NCBI RefSeq assembly: GCF_003781945.1
Contig: NZ_RJJW01000004.1
Span: forward strand, 1-64,000
Source: Halorubrum sp. CSM-61
Lineage (GTDB): Archaea; Halobacteriota; Halobacteria; Halobacteriales; Haloferacaceae
Direction: 5' to 3'
Length of the DNA stretch: 64,000 nt
A program made the position numbers and the translations under genes. Positions within the stretch are counted from its first letter, which is position 1; each line of letters opens with the position of its first letter. This document shows, one piece after another, positions 17,578 to 25,845 of this stretch. The notes beneath the pieces were generated by a model. It saw nothing but the letters and a program-made list of their open reading frames with translations, made no database searches and had not been told where the DNA came from.

Positions 17578-18695
17578 GCGGTCGTAACACCTCCGAAGAG
17601 CCCCTCGGGGCGCAACAGGAGCATGGTGATCATCACGGCGAAGGCGGCGGCCTCGTTGAAGTCGGAGGGGATCCAGATCGTGGACGTGGTGAAGACGATC
17701 CCGATGACGAGCCCGCCGGCGATCGCGCCGTACACCGACCCGATCCCGCCGAGGATCACGGCCGCGAAGATCAACAGGAGCAGCAGCCAGCCGAAGTCGA
17801 ACTGGATCGTCCCGCGCAGCAGGACGTAGAGGTACCCCGAGGCGCCCGCGAGCCCGCCGCCGATGATCCACGTCGCGGTGACGACGCGCTCGGCCGGGAT
17901 GCCGGTGACGAGGGCCAGGTCCTTGTTGTCGGCCATCGCCCGCATCGCGGTGCCGAGCTTCGTGCGCTGGAGCATGAAGTGCATCGCGAGCATGAGCCCG
18001 ATCGCGGCGACGGCGATGGTCAGGTCGTGGGCGTTGACGGAGAGCCCGAGCGGGGCGAACGCCAGGTTCGAGGCCTCGACGCTCGCCGTGACGCCCCGCC
18101 GGTCGGAGCCGTAGACGAACTGGATCACGTAGCGGACGATCAGCGCGGCGCCGATCGACGCGATGAGGATCGAGATCCCGTCGCGATCCCGCATCGGCTT
18201 GTAGAACGCCCGGTCGAGCGCCAGCGCGACGACGGCGGTGGCCGCGAACGCCGCGAGCAGTCCGAGGAGTATCGCGATCGGCGTCGAGAGGATGTGCGCG
18301 CCGATGTCGCCCGATGTCGCACTCCCGGCGTCGCGAACGGTCAACAGCGCTCGGAGCGGCACGTCGCCGACCCCGGCGATCAGGAACGCGACGCCCCAAC
18401 CGGTGAACGCCCCGGTGCTTAAGAGATCGCCGTGCGAGAAGTTCGCGAACGAGAGGATGCTGTACGTCATCGAGAGTCCGATTCCGGCGAGCCCGATTAC
18501 GAGCCCGATCACGACCCCGCTCCAGAGGTTCGACCCGAGCCGATCGGCCGAGAGCGCCCCGCCGACCGGACCGAGAGAGACCCCGGCGAGCTTCGCGGCG
18601 AGGTCGACGAGGAGCAGGCCGCCGAGGAGAGCGACGAGGAGAAGCCCCGGCCGGGCCCGCGCCGAGTCGACGATCGACGAATCAGTTGTTCCCAT
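17574..18695 (-). CDS. livH: ABC transporter permease, LivH type
   Basis: A 373-residue permease, first gene of the operon. LivH features are LSMTYSILSFANFSHGDLLSTGAF, DRAFYKPMRDRDGISILIASIGAALIVR, the EAA-like RTKLGTAMRAMADNKDLALVTGIP and ILGGIGSVYGAIAGGLVIG. About eight or nine helices are expected. A TTATTTA TATA-like box lies about 40 nt before the ATG on the minus strand. Homologous systems import branched-chain amino acids or urea/short amides; the sequence alone does not decide. Confidence 0.92.
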   Translation of the reverse strand: MGTTDSSIVDSARARPGLLLVALLGGLLLVDLAAKLAGVSLGPVGGALSADRLGSNLWSGVVIGLVIGLAGIGLSMTYSILSFANFSHGDLLSTGAFTGWGVAFLIAGVGDVPLRALLTVRDAGSATSGDIGAHILSTPIAILLGLLAAFAATAVVALALDRAFYKPMRDRDGISILIASIGAALIVRYVIQFVYGSDRRGVTASVEASNLAFAPLGLSVNAHDLTIAVAAIGLMLAMHFMLQRTKLGTAMRAMADNKDLALVTGIPAERVVTATWIIGGGLAGASGYLYVLLRGTIQFDFGWLLLLLIFAAVILGGIGSVYGAIAGGLVIGIVFTTSTIWIPSDFNEAAAFAVMITMLLLRPEGLFGGVTTA

Positions 18696-18815
18696 GTGTG
18701 CGTCTCACTGACGCAGGGTGAGTCGTGGAGAGGTAAATAACTCGCTGTTCCGACAAAAGTCGATACCTCGAAAACGCAAGACAGCTGTCAGAACGAGGTA
18801 TTTCCTCGACCTGCG

Positions 18816-19754
18816 TCAGTCGCCGCCCGCGGCCCGCGCGTGACGCCGGGCGTCCTCCGGCGAACGCCCCTCCCGGAGCAGCGCCTCGACGAACAGCTCG
18901 CCGGCCTTGTACGAGGAGCGGACCATCGGCCCGGACGCGCAGTAGAGGAAGTCGAACTCGGTTTCGGCGACGGCACGCCACGTCTCGAAGACGTCGGGGT
19001 GGACGTACTCGAACACGTCGAGGTGCGAGCGAGAGGGTTGGAGGTACTGACCGAAGGTGACCACGTCGACCCCGACCTCGCGGAGGTCGCCGAGGGTGCG
19101 GTACACCTCGTGGTCGTACTCGCCGACGCCGAGCATGAGGCTCGTCTTGGTGTGGACGTCGGACTCTCGGTCCACCCGATCGAGCACCGCGAGCGACTGC
19201 TCGTAGTTCGCCCGCCGGTCCCGGACCGGCCACTGGAGGCGCTCGACCGTCTCGACGTTGTGGGCGATCACGTCCGGGCCGGCGTCGACGATCCGGTCGA
19301 TCGCCTCGGGGTCGCCCTGGAAGTCGGGAATGAGGGTCTCGACGAGGATCTCCGGGTCACGCCGCTTGATCTCGCGGATCGTCTCGGCGAAGTGCGCCGA
19401 CCCGCCGTCCGCGAGGTCGTCGCGGTCGACCGACGTGAGCACGACGTAGTCGAGCCCGATCTCGGCGACCGCGTCCGCGACATTCGCGGGCTCGTCCGGG
19501 TCGAGCGGCTCCATCCCGCCCGTCTCCACGTCACAGAAGTTACACCCGCGCGAGCAGCGGTCGCCCATGAGCATGAACGTCGCCGTCCCCGGGCCGTCCC
19601 GGCCGGACCAACACTCGCCCATGTTCGGGCAGTTCGCCTCCTCGCAGACCGTGTGGAGGTCGCGCTCGCGGAGGCGCTCCTTGATCTCCGTGAACCGGGA
19701 ACCGGACGGGGGACGCGACTTCAGCCAGTCCGGCTTCCGACGGCCGCGTTGCAT
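18816..19754 (-). CDS. lipA: Lipoyl synthase
   Basis: A 312-residue radical-SAM enzyme that inserts two sulfurs into octanoyl groups to make lipoate. The auxiliary [4Fe-4S] cysteines are Cys37, Cys42 and Cys48 (CEEANCPNMGEC). The radical-SAM cluster is CSRGCNFC (Cys67, Cys71, Cys74). The C-terminal RSSY motif (VRSSYKAGE) supplies the Ser ligand of the auxiliary cluster. The start at 19754 gives the family's normal length; the extra upstream residues are Arg/Gly-rich and non-conserved. It stands alone, with no lipB or lplA in the window. Confidence 0.93.
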   Translation of the reverse strand: MQRGRRKPDWLKSRPPSGSRFTEIKERLRERDLHTVCEEANCPNMGECWSGRDGPGTATFMLMGDRCSRGCNFCDVETGGMEPLDPDEPANVADAVAEIGLDYVVLTSVDRDDLADGGSAHFAETIREIKRRDPEILVETLIPDFQGDPEAIDRIVDAGPDVIAHNVETVERLQWPVRDRRANYEQSLAVLDRVDRESDVHTKTSLMLGVGEYDHEVYRTLGDLREVGVDVVTFGQYLQPSRSHLDVFEYVHPDVFETWRAVAETEFDFLYCASGPMVRSSYKAGELFVEALLREGRSPEDARRHARAAGGD

Positions 19755-19910
19755 ACCGGGGCCACGGCGGCCGAGTGCAAAAACGTGAGGATCCGATCGG
19801 CATCGGCCGGACCTCCATCGCCCGGACCTGACCGACCGCACGCCCCGAGAAGAGTATACTATCTAACACCAATATATTTTTATTATACCTGTTCGATACG
19901 TAACTATTCG

Positions 19911-21386
19911 ATGTTCGACGTCGACCGCGAGGCGATCACCGACGGGCCGGTGGGACGAGTGCTCGTACTGCTCGCGGCCCCGCTGGTCGCCCAGAACCTC
20001 GTGTACGTCGCCAACGCGCTCGTCGACACGTTCTGGCTCGGCCGGGTGAGCGAGGACGCGGTCGCCGCGGTCGGGCTCAGCCTCCCGGTCCAGTCGTTCC
20101 TCGGCGCGGCGGTGGTCGTCGCCGCGGTCGGAACGCAGATCCTCGTCGCCCAGCGCGTCGGCGACGGGGACGATTCCGGGGCGCGGCGCGTCGCGGTCAA
20201 CGGCGCGCTCGTCGCGCTCGCGGTCACCGGCGCGATCGCGGTCCCCGTCGTCGTCTACGCCGAGGATCTGGTGCGGCTCCTCGGCGCGGACCCCGCCTTG
20301 GCCGGCACCACGGCGACGTACCTCGCGATCGTCGTCGCCGTCCTCCCGCTCGGCGCGGTCGGCGACACCGTGGAGAACTGCTTCACCGCCTACGGCGACA
20401 CGCGGGCCGTCCTCCAGGTGAGCGTCGCCGGCGTCCTCGCCAACCTCGTCGCGGCGCCCGTGCTCATCTTCGGCGTCGGTCCGGTCCCGGCGCTCGGGGT
20501 CGCGGGCGCGGCCCTCGGGACGGTCGTCGCGGGCGTGGTCGGACTGGTCCACGTGACCGCGTACGCGGCCGGGATCGGACGGGACACGTTCCGGCTCACC
20601 CGCGACGCGTTCGCCGTCGACCGTGCTGCGGTGCGCGAGGTCGTCGCGGTCGGGGCCCCGCTCGGCGGCCAGCGCGGGGTGAGCGAGCTGGTGCGCGTGC
20701 TCGTCGTGGGGCTGGTCGCGCTCGCCGGCGGCGCGGCCGGCGTCGCGGCGTACACGGTCGGCGCGCGCGTGGCCACGCTCGCGGTCGTCCCCGCGCTCGG
20801 GGTACAGCAGGCGGCCCAGTCGATGATCGGCCAGAACCTCGGCGCGGCCGCCCCGCGCCGCGCCCGGCGGACGACGACCGTCGGCACCGGGATGGTCGTC
20901 GTCGGCTTCCTCGCGCTCGGCGCCGCCCAGTTCCTGTTCGCCGGGGCGATCGCCGACCTGCTCGCCCCCGACCTCACCGCGACGGGCCGGGACCTCGCGG
21001 TCACGTACCTCCGGATCCTCGGCGCCTCCTACTGGGCGCTCGGCGGGACATACACCCTGCTGGCCGGCTTCAACGGCGCCTCTCGCACTCGGACCTCCTT
21101 CGTCGCGGACCTGGTCAAGTACTGGGCGATCCGGTTCCCCATCGCGGTCGCCGCGGTGCCCGCGACCGCGACGTTCGGCGCGTTCGGCGTCGCGGTCGCG
21201 CCCGGGCTCGGCTGGGGGGTCGAGGCCGTCTTCTGGGCGGTCGCCGCCTCGAACGTCGTCGGCTTCCTCGGACTGGGCGCGTACTTCGCGTACACGACGC
21301 GACGGGGGATGTTCGCGAACGCGGCCGACCGCGCGAACGGCGGGGACGGAGCCGGGGGCGCCGCGGAGGTGGCCGACGACGACTGA
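19911..21386 (+). CDS. MATE family efflux transporter
   Basis: A 491-residue polytopic protein with about twelve membrane helices in two similar halves. The N-terminal signature PLVAQNLVYVANALVDTFWLGRVSEDAVAAVGLSLPVQ and the second-half LGVQQAAQSMIGQNLGAAAP are typical of DinF-type MATE exporters, which expel organic cations or other toxic compounds using Na+ or H+ gradients. TATTATA at 19881-19887 lies 27 nt before the ATG, fitting a leaderless transcript. The C-terminal tail is Gly/Asp-rich. Confidence 0.9.
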   Translation: MFDVDREAITDGPVGRVLVLLAAPLVAQNLVYVANALVDTFWLGRVSEDAVAAVGLSLPVQSFLGAAVVVAAVGTQILVAQRVGDGDDSGARRVAVNGALVALAVTGAIAVPVVVYAEDLVRLLGADPALAGTTATYLAIVVAVLPLGAVGDTVENCFTAYGDTRAVLQVSVAGVLANLVAAPVLIFGVGPVPALGVAGAALGTVVAGVVGLVHVTAYAAGIGRDTFRLTRDAFAVDRAAVREVVAVGAPLGGQRGVSELVRVLVVGLVALAGGAAGVAAYTVGARVATLAVVPALGVQQAAQSMIGQNLGAAAPRRARRTTTVGTGMVVVGFLALGAAQFLFAGAIADLLAPDLTATGRDLAVTYLRILGASYWALGGTYTLLAGFNGASRTRTSFVADLVKYWAIRFPIAVAAVPATATFGAFGVAVAPGLGWGVEAVFWAVAASNVVGFLGLGAYFAYTTRRGMFANAADRANGGDGAGGAAEVADDD

Positions 21387-21417
21387 CCTCGCCGGGGGGC
21401 GACCGCGGACGGCGGGC

Positions 21418-21927
21418 TCAGTCGAGGTCGGCGACGCGGACCGACCCGACTACGTCGCCGTCACCGACGAGCCGGACCGTCACCGCGTCCTGTCCGGCAT
21501 GGAGCCAGTCGCGGGGGACCGCGACGGTCGCCGTCTCGTCGGGGTCGAGGACGACGGGATCGACCGGCACGACCGACTCCTCCCCGTCGGGGAACGCGAG
21601 CGTGGTCCGCGCCACCCGGACCGGTTCGGTGCCGTCGTTGCGGAGGACGAGGTCGAACCGGTCGACCGCGCGCTTCTCACCGGTCCGCGAGACCGCGACG
21701 TCGACGTCGGCGACGCGGACCGGGGGGCCCGTCTCCGAGGTTTCACCGTCGTCGACGCCGGCACCGTCCTCGGCCTCCGCCACGTCCTCGTCGGTGAACT
21801 TCGCGAAACACCGGTAACAGCGGTAGACGGACATGTCCGGCGGCGGGACGTACCCGCCGTTCATCCGGATGGAGGTGACGAGGAATCGACTCCCGCACTC
21901 CGGGCAGTTCGGGGTCCCGCGGAACAC
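21418..21927 (-). CDS. Zinc-ribbon protein with C-terminal Ig-like domain
   Basis: A 169-residue acidic protein of unknown function. Residues 8-40 form a zinc ribbon: CPECGS near the start and CYRC about 25 residues later. Residues about 50-68 are a disordered acidic linker. Residues about 70-169 resemble a CARDB/FxLD-type beta-sandwich (VADVDVAVSRTGEKRAVDRFDLVLRNDGTEPVRV). Related proteins recur in haloarchaea. The ribbon suggests nucleic-acid or protein binding, but that is only inference. Confidence 0.7.
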   Translation of the reverse strand: MFRGTPNCPECGSRFLVTSIRMNGGYVPPPDMSVYRCYRCFAKFTDEDVAEAEDGAGVDDGETSETGPPVRVADVDVAVSRTGEKRAVDRFDLVLRNDGTEPVRVARTTLAFPDGEESVVPVDPVVLDPDETATVAVPRDWLHAGQDAVTVRLVGDGDVVGSVRVADLD

Positions 21928-21964
21928 GGTCGACGGTTCCCCGGGTGGACATATGGGCTTTCGG

Positions 21965-22573
21965 TCAACTGCGAAGGAGATCGCCGCTCTCGACGACCGT
22001 CGCGAACTCGCCGTCGAGGTGCGCGAGGGCGACGCGGTGGGAGGTTTCCGGATCGATCCGGTCGCCGTCGCGGGTCGTCCGGGCGTGAGTCGCGGTCGCG
22101 TCGGCGACGACGGAGACGTCGTACCCCCGGTTCTCGGCGGTCCGGACGGTCGTCGAGACGCAGTGGTCGGTGGTGAGCCCGCAGACGACGAGCGACTCGT
22201 GGCCCGCCTCTCGGAGCCACTCGTCGAGCCCGGAGTCGAGGAGCGCGCCGTTGATCGACTTCTCGAAGGTCGGCTCGCCCGCCGCGGGCGCGGTCTCCGG
22301 CTTCCACGCGAACCCCGGCGCGTCCGGGCGCAGGGGTGAGTCGGGCTCCGTCGAGGCGTGGCGCACGTGCGCGACCGGGCGGTCCGCCTCGCGCCACCGC
22401 TCGAGGAGCGCGGCCGCGACCGACTCCGCGTCGGGGTTGTTGCGCTCGCCCCACCCCGGCTCGTCGAAGCCGGTCTGGAAGTCGATCAGGAGGAGGACGG
22501 CGTCGTCGGCGATCACGGGGGCGTCGCCGCCGCGGTCCGCGGCGGAGCCCTCGGACTTCGACGTGTCAGTCAT
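21965..22573 (-). CDS. Isochorismatase-family cysteine hydrolase
   Basis: A 202-residue alpha/beta hydrolase of the isochorismatase/nicotinamidase superfamily. The catalytic triad is visible: Asp31 ([10 protein letters not shown]), Lys105 (FEKSINGA) and Cys138 ([10 protein letters not shown]). The cis-peptide-type [10 protein letters not shown] is conserved. Substrates in the family include nicotinamide, carbamates and isochorismate; none can be assigned here. The start overlaps the end of the upstream YqcI/YcgG gene by 8 bp, so the two form one transcript. Confidence 0.88.
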   Translation of the reverse strand: MTDTSKSEGSAADRGGDAPVIADDAVLLLIDFQTGFDEPGWGERNNPDAESVAAALLERWREADRPVAHVRHASTEPDSPLRPDAPGFAWKPETAPAAGEPTFEKSINGALLDSGLDEWLREAGHESLVVCGLTTDHCVSTTVRTAENRGYDVSVVADATATHARTTRDGDRIDPETSHRVALAHLDGEFATVVESGDLLRS

Positions 22574-23438
22574 CGCCGAGCCCCGCGGTCAGCGTCGCGG
22601 CGTCGTCGCCGGGCGGGGGCGATTCGGCGAGCCGGCGCCACGCGCCTCGTTCCAGCAGCGCCTCGGGCGCCTTCGGGTGGTCGCGGGTCGGGTTCAGGGG
22701 ACAGGCGTCAGGGCTCGCGTCGTCGTCCTCGCGGAACAGGTACTGCTTCCACTCGCGGTCGCCCTCGACACCCCAGTCGCCCAGATCGGCGTGGGGGCAG
22801 ACTCCGTCGTACTCGCCCATGCGGTCGCGGATCGCCTCTCGGGCGCGCTCGCCCGCCTCCGTGTCGGCTGTGAGCCCGTCGAAGACGGCTCGCGGCTGGA
22901 AGGTTATCTCGAGGCCGACCGGCGAGTACCGGCTGTTGCGCTCGTCGTAAAACGGCGCCCGCGAGGTCGGGAACAGCGGCTCGCCGCCGAAGCAGAACTC
23001 GAATCGGGGCGTGTCGGGGTCGGTCGGGATGTCGTCGGGCCACGGCTCGGGGTCGTGGACGTGGAGGAACTCGAGGACGTGCCAGAGCCGCTCGTGGTAG
23101 TGCGCCTCGCCGGGGTCGCCCTCCGGCGGCCGGAAGAACACCGCCAGCGGGGCGCGGTCGGCGTGGTCCGCGTACGCGTCGAGGTACTCCCGGAGCGCGT
23201 CGCGGAACCGGAGCAGGGCCACGGGGTCGGTGGTCGACTCGCAGGCGGCGTACAGCAGGTCGCCCTCGCGCTCGACCTCGATGCCGAAGTAGCAGGGGAA
23301 CGGGGAGCCGTCACGCTCGCCGAGCATCGACTCGCGGAAGGTACGGTAATGCTCCTGCAGCCAGCCGGGCGCGCCGTCGAGCCGATCGTGGAGCGTCTCC
23401 TGATCCAACAGCACGCCCTCGGTGCCGGGCTCGTTCAT
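22566..23438 (-). CDS. YqcI/YcgG family protein
   Basis: A 290-residue acidic protein matching the YqcI/YcgG family: [19 protein letters not shown] near the N-terminus, [29 protein letters not shown] and [26 protein letters not shown]. Family members have no established activity; some carry metal-binding Cys/His. The start at 23438 gives the family-typical N-terminus; the longer frame upstream is Ser/Arg-rich and overlaps the divergent gene's promoter. It is coupled to the isochorismatase gene by an 8-bp overlap. Confidence 0.82.
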   Translation of the reverse strand: MNEPGTEGVLLDQETLHDRLDGAPGWLQEHYRTFRESMLGERDGSPFPCYFGIEVEREGDLLYAACESTTDPVALLRFRDALREYLDAYADHADRAPLAVFFRPPEGDPGEAHYHERLWHVLEFLHVHDPEPWPDDIPTDPDTPRFEFCFGGEPLFPTSRAPFYDERNSRYSPVGLEITFQPRAVFDGLTADTEAGERAREAIRDRMGEYDGVCPHADLGDWGVEGDREWKQYLFREDDDASPDACPLNPTRDHPKAPEALLERGAWRRLAESPPPGDDAATLTAGLGDD

Positions 23439-23556
23439 ACCGTTCGTGGGGGACAGACGGGCTTTTGGCTTTCGCCGGTCGCTAGGGATCCGGAATCGGT
23501 CGCCGTCGGCTCCGCGCGCCCGCGGTTTTTTCACCGCTCGGACCCTCGAAACGCGT

Positions 23557-24135
23557 ATGAGCGATCCCGAATCCGACGCGCCCGACGCGGACGACGGTCC
23601 CGCGGTCGTCCTGTTGGACGTGATGCCCAACGGGCGGCCGGACGACGACCGCCCGCAGTACCGGAAGTCGCCGGTCGCGTACGGGCTCGGAACGGACGCG
23701 TTCGGGCTGTACGAGCTCGCGCTCGAGGAGGGGGCGGACGTCTCCGTGAGCGACCGGATCGCGCTTGACGGCCCCGCGGTCGGCCGGTATCACGAGGTGT
23801 CGTTCGACGACCTCACCCGGAACGCGGCCGCCGAGATCGAGTACGCGGCCGAGGCCATCGTGGAGGGAGACGAGGAGCGGTTCGTCGACTTCTACAACGA
23901 GGCCGGACCGATCACGCTGCGGCTCCACCAGCTCAACCTCCTGCCGGGGATCGGCAAGCAGCTCCGGAACAAGGTGCTCGACGAGCGGAAGCGCCGCCCC
24001 TTCGAGAGCTTCGAGGAGATATCCGAGCGGGTCACCGGCCTCCATCGCCCGAAGGAGGTGATCGTCGAGCGGATCGTCGAAGAGATCCGCGAGGAGGACC
24101 TCAAGTACCGCCGCTTCGTCGGGTACGAGGAGTGA
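23557..24135 (+). CDS. DUF655 family protein with helix-hairpin-helix
   Basis: A 192-residue protein of the archaeal DUF655 family. Residues about 18-90 form an OB-like domain (VVLLDVMPNGRPDDDRPQY). Residues about 125-170 form a tandem helix-hairpin-helix nucleic-acid-binding region (LNLLPGIGKQLRNKVLDER). In many archaea this gene directly precedes ksgA, suggesting an rRNA-related role. Here ksgA also follows, but a repeat element (copy C) has inserted between them. Confidence 0.85.
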   Translation: MSDPESDAPDADDGPAVVLLDVMPNGRPDDDRPQYRKSPVAYGLGTDAFGLYELALEEGADVSVSDRIALDGPAVGRYHEVSFDDLTRNAAAEIEYAAEAIVEGDEERFVDFYNEAGPITLRLHQLNLLPGIGKQLRNKVLDERKRRPFESFEEISERVTGLHRPKEVIVERIVEEIREEDLKYRRFVGYEE

Positions 24136-24184
24136 GGCGGGGAGCGTTTCGGTGGGGGGTACAGCAGCGGTCGCGAGCGAGTAC

Positions 24185-24228
24185 TTTGTGCCAGATGTCC
24201 GGTGGATTTTGTGCCAGATGTCCGGTGG
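24185..24228. repeat. Two-copy direct repeat, period 23
   Basis: The sequence TTTGTGCCAGATGTCCGGTG recurs exactly at 24185 and 24208. It sits just outside the left end of repeat copy C, downstream of the DUF655 gene. It could be a small target-site rearrangement or a regulator-binding pair; nothing more can be said. Confidence 0.75.
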
Positions 24229-24239
24229 GTTCGGTGACG

Positions 24240-24831
24240 CGCGTGCCCCGTGATCGATGACGGGAGTACGTCTCGCAAATCGGTTCGATCGGGGGTTTAT
24301 ACGTGATCGAGTGATGTTGCTGACGGTTATTTATAAGCGGTCAACGGATCGACGGTGGAGACCTGCAAAGCCCCAGCCGCGAGGACCACCGAACGTCGTT
24401 CCTGCTCGCTTCGCTGCGCGGGCTGCGACGTTCGTGGTCCCGCTCGCGATGCTCGCGGGACTCGCGACTGCCCCTTTGAGTCCCACCCGCACCGCAACCG
24501 CGCCTCACGCCTCCCCAGCCTCGTCGGCTCGGCGCTTATAAGCGCCGAGCCGACTCCAGCGAGGGACCGAAGGTCCCTCTGGCAGCGAGGGACGGAGTCC
24601 CTCGGGCAACCGGGCTTCGCCCGGTGACAGCCGGCGCGTAGCGCCGGCGACCGCTCGCAGGCACGCAGGGAGGCGCGACGCGCCTCTTGCAGCCGGCGGC
24701 GGAGCCGCCGGCGGCGCCACCGCACTGTTCTTTATAAGCAATCGTCGCCGTCGATCACGGTCGGTTTAAATACGCCATCGCAACCGACGATCTGCAATAC
24801 TCACTCTCGTCATCGATCCCGCTACGTCTGT
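24240..24831 (-). repeat. Dispersed hairpin element, copy C (inverted)
   Basis: This copy is inverted relative to copies A and B. Ends: GATCGATGACGGGAGTACG near 24251 and, inverted, CTGCAATACTCACTCTCG with the outer ACGTCTG ending at about 24831. The central stem pairs 24375-24383 with 24461-24469 and 24383-24398 with 24426-24440. An extra hairpin is inserted in one arm. Its interior holds a 32-bp perfect palindrome and a chain of short hairpins, for example GAGGGACC-GAA-GGTCCCTC, CCGGGC-TTC-GCCCGG, GCCGGCGC-GTA-GCGCCGGC and GCCGGCGGC-GGA-GCCGCCGGC. It splits DUF655 from ksgA. Confidence 0.85.
24523..24554. repeat. 32-bp perfect palindrome with central TTATAA
   Basis: GTCGGCTCGGCGCTTA is followed immediately by its exact reverse complement, with no loop, inside repeat copy C. 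The centre reads GCTTATAAGC, which is itself a TATA-like box readable on both strands. Confidence 0.9.
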
Positions 24832-24924
24832 GGGTGATCAGACATGTCCTCGCGGCGGACAGTCGGGACGGCCCGCGACGACCCGAAACGGGACTTTTAC
24901 CCGGAGCCGCGGAGTAACGCGGCC

Positions 24925-25842
24925 ATGACCGATTCATCGACGGGCGCTGGCGCGGCGTACGGGGACCGCGACCCCGACGCGCTCGCCCGGCGGGCCGGGG
25001 AGCGCGCGAACCCCGACCGCGACCAACACTTCCTCGTCGACGACCGCGTGCTCGATCGGATCCCCGCGTACCTCCCCGACGACGCCGACGCGAGCCATCT
25101 CCTGGAGATCGGCGGGGGCGCGGGGGCGCTCACCGATCGGCTGCTGGCGGTGGTGGCCGGCGACGGTTCCGCCGACTCCGGCTCCGACGCCTCCCCCAGC
25201 CGCCTCTCCGTGATCGAGCGAGACGGCGCCTTCGCCGACTTCCTCCGCGAGGAGTTCGCGACCGCGATCGACGACGGCCTCCTCGGCGTGATCGAGGGCG
25301 ACGCGCTCGACGTCGACCTCCCGGAGTTCACCGCCTGCGTCGCGAACCTCCCGTACGGCGTCTCCTCTGAAATCGCCTTCCGGCTGCTCCCCGCGAAGAA
25401 GCCGCTCGTGTTGATGTTCCAGGCGGAGTTCGCCGACCGCATGGTGGCGTCGGCCGGCGAGTCCGAGTACGGCCGCCTCTCGGTGTCGGCCCAGCACTAC
25501 GCGGACGTGGAGATCGTCGAGCGGGTCCCGAAGGAGGCGTTCGACCCCCAGCCCGCGGTCGAGAGCGCCGTCGTCCGGTGTACCCCCCGCGACCCCGACT
25601 ACGAGGTGGGCGACGAGGCGTTCTTCCTCCGGTTCGTGAAGGCGCTGTTCACCCAGCGGCGCAAGACGGTCCGGAACGCGGTCCGGAACACCGGCCACAT
25701 CTCCGGACTGGACGACCCGGACGCGGTCGTCGACGCCGCCGACGAGGACCTGCTCCGCCGTCGGCCGGGGGACTTGGAGCCGTCGGCGTTCGCGGCGCTG
25801 GCCGAGCTGGCGCGCGAGCGCGGATCGCCGACGGGGGTCTGA
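24925..25842 (+). CDS. rsmA: 16S rRNA (adenine) dimethyltransferase KsgA/RsmA
   Basis: A 305-residue SAM-dependent methyltransferase that dimethylates two adjacent adenosines near the 3' end of 16S rRNA during small-subunit assembly. Conserved features: NPDRDQHFLVDDRVLDRI, motif I LEIGGGAGALTDRL, the catalytic NLPYGVSS (motif IV) and FDPQPAVESAVVR. A TTTTAC box at 24894-24899 is 27-30 nt before the ATG at 24925, supporting this start over 24844 and suggesting an own promoter downstream of repeat copy C. A small acidic/Ser insert lies near residues 85-95. Confidence 0.92.
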   Translation: MTDSSTGAGAAYGDRDPDALARRAGERANPDRDQHFLVDDRVLDRIPAYLPDDADASHLLEIGGGAGALTDRLLAVVAGDGSADSGSDASPSRLSVIERDGAFADFLREEFATAIDDGLLGVIEGDALDVDLPEFTACVANLPYGVSSEIAFRLLPAKKPLVLMFQAEFADRMVASAGESEYGRLSVSAQHYADVEIVERVPKEAFDPQPAVESAVVRCTPRDPDYEVGDEAFFLRFVKALFTQRRKTVRNAVRNTGHISGLDDPDAVVDAADEDLLRRRPGDLEPSAFAALAELARERGSPTGV

Positions 25843-25845
25843 GCG

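Noticed and set aside
19863-20552. Acidic antisense frames over MATE, MenD, Lhr and PurD genes
   Set aside because: High-GC codon structure makes antisense frames open and rich in Asp/Arg/Val. They lack domains, sit fully inside well-recognised genes and have no promoters.
24844-24925. ATG at 24844 as start of ksgA
   Set aside because: The added 27 residues are Arg-rich and non-conserved, and the TATA-like TTTTAC lies inside them at leaderless spacing to 24925.
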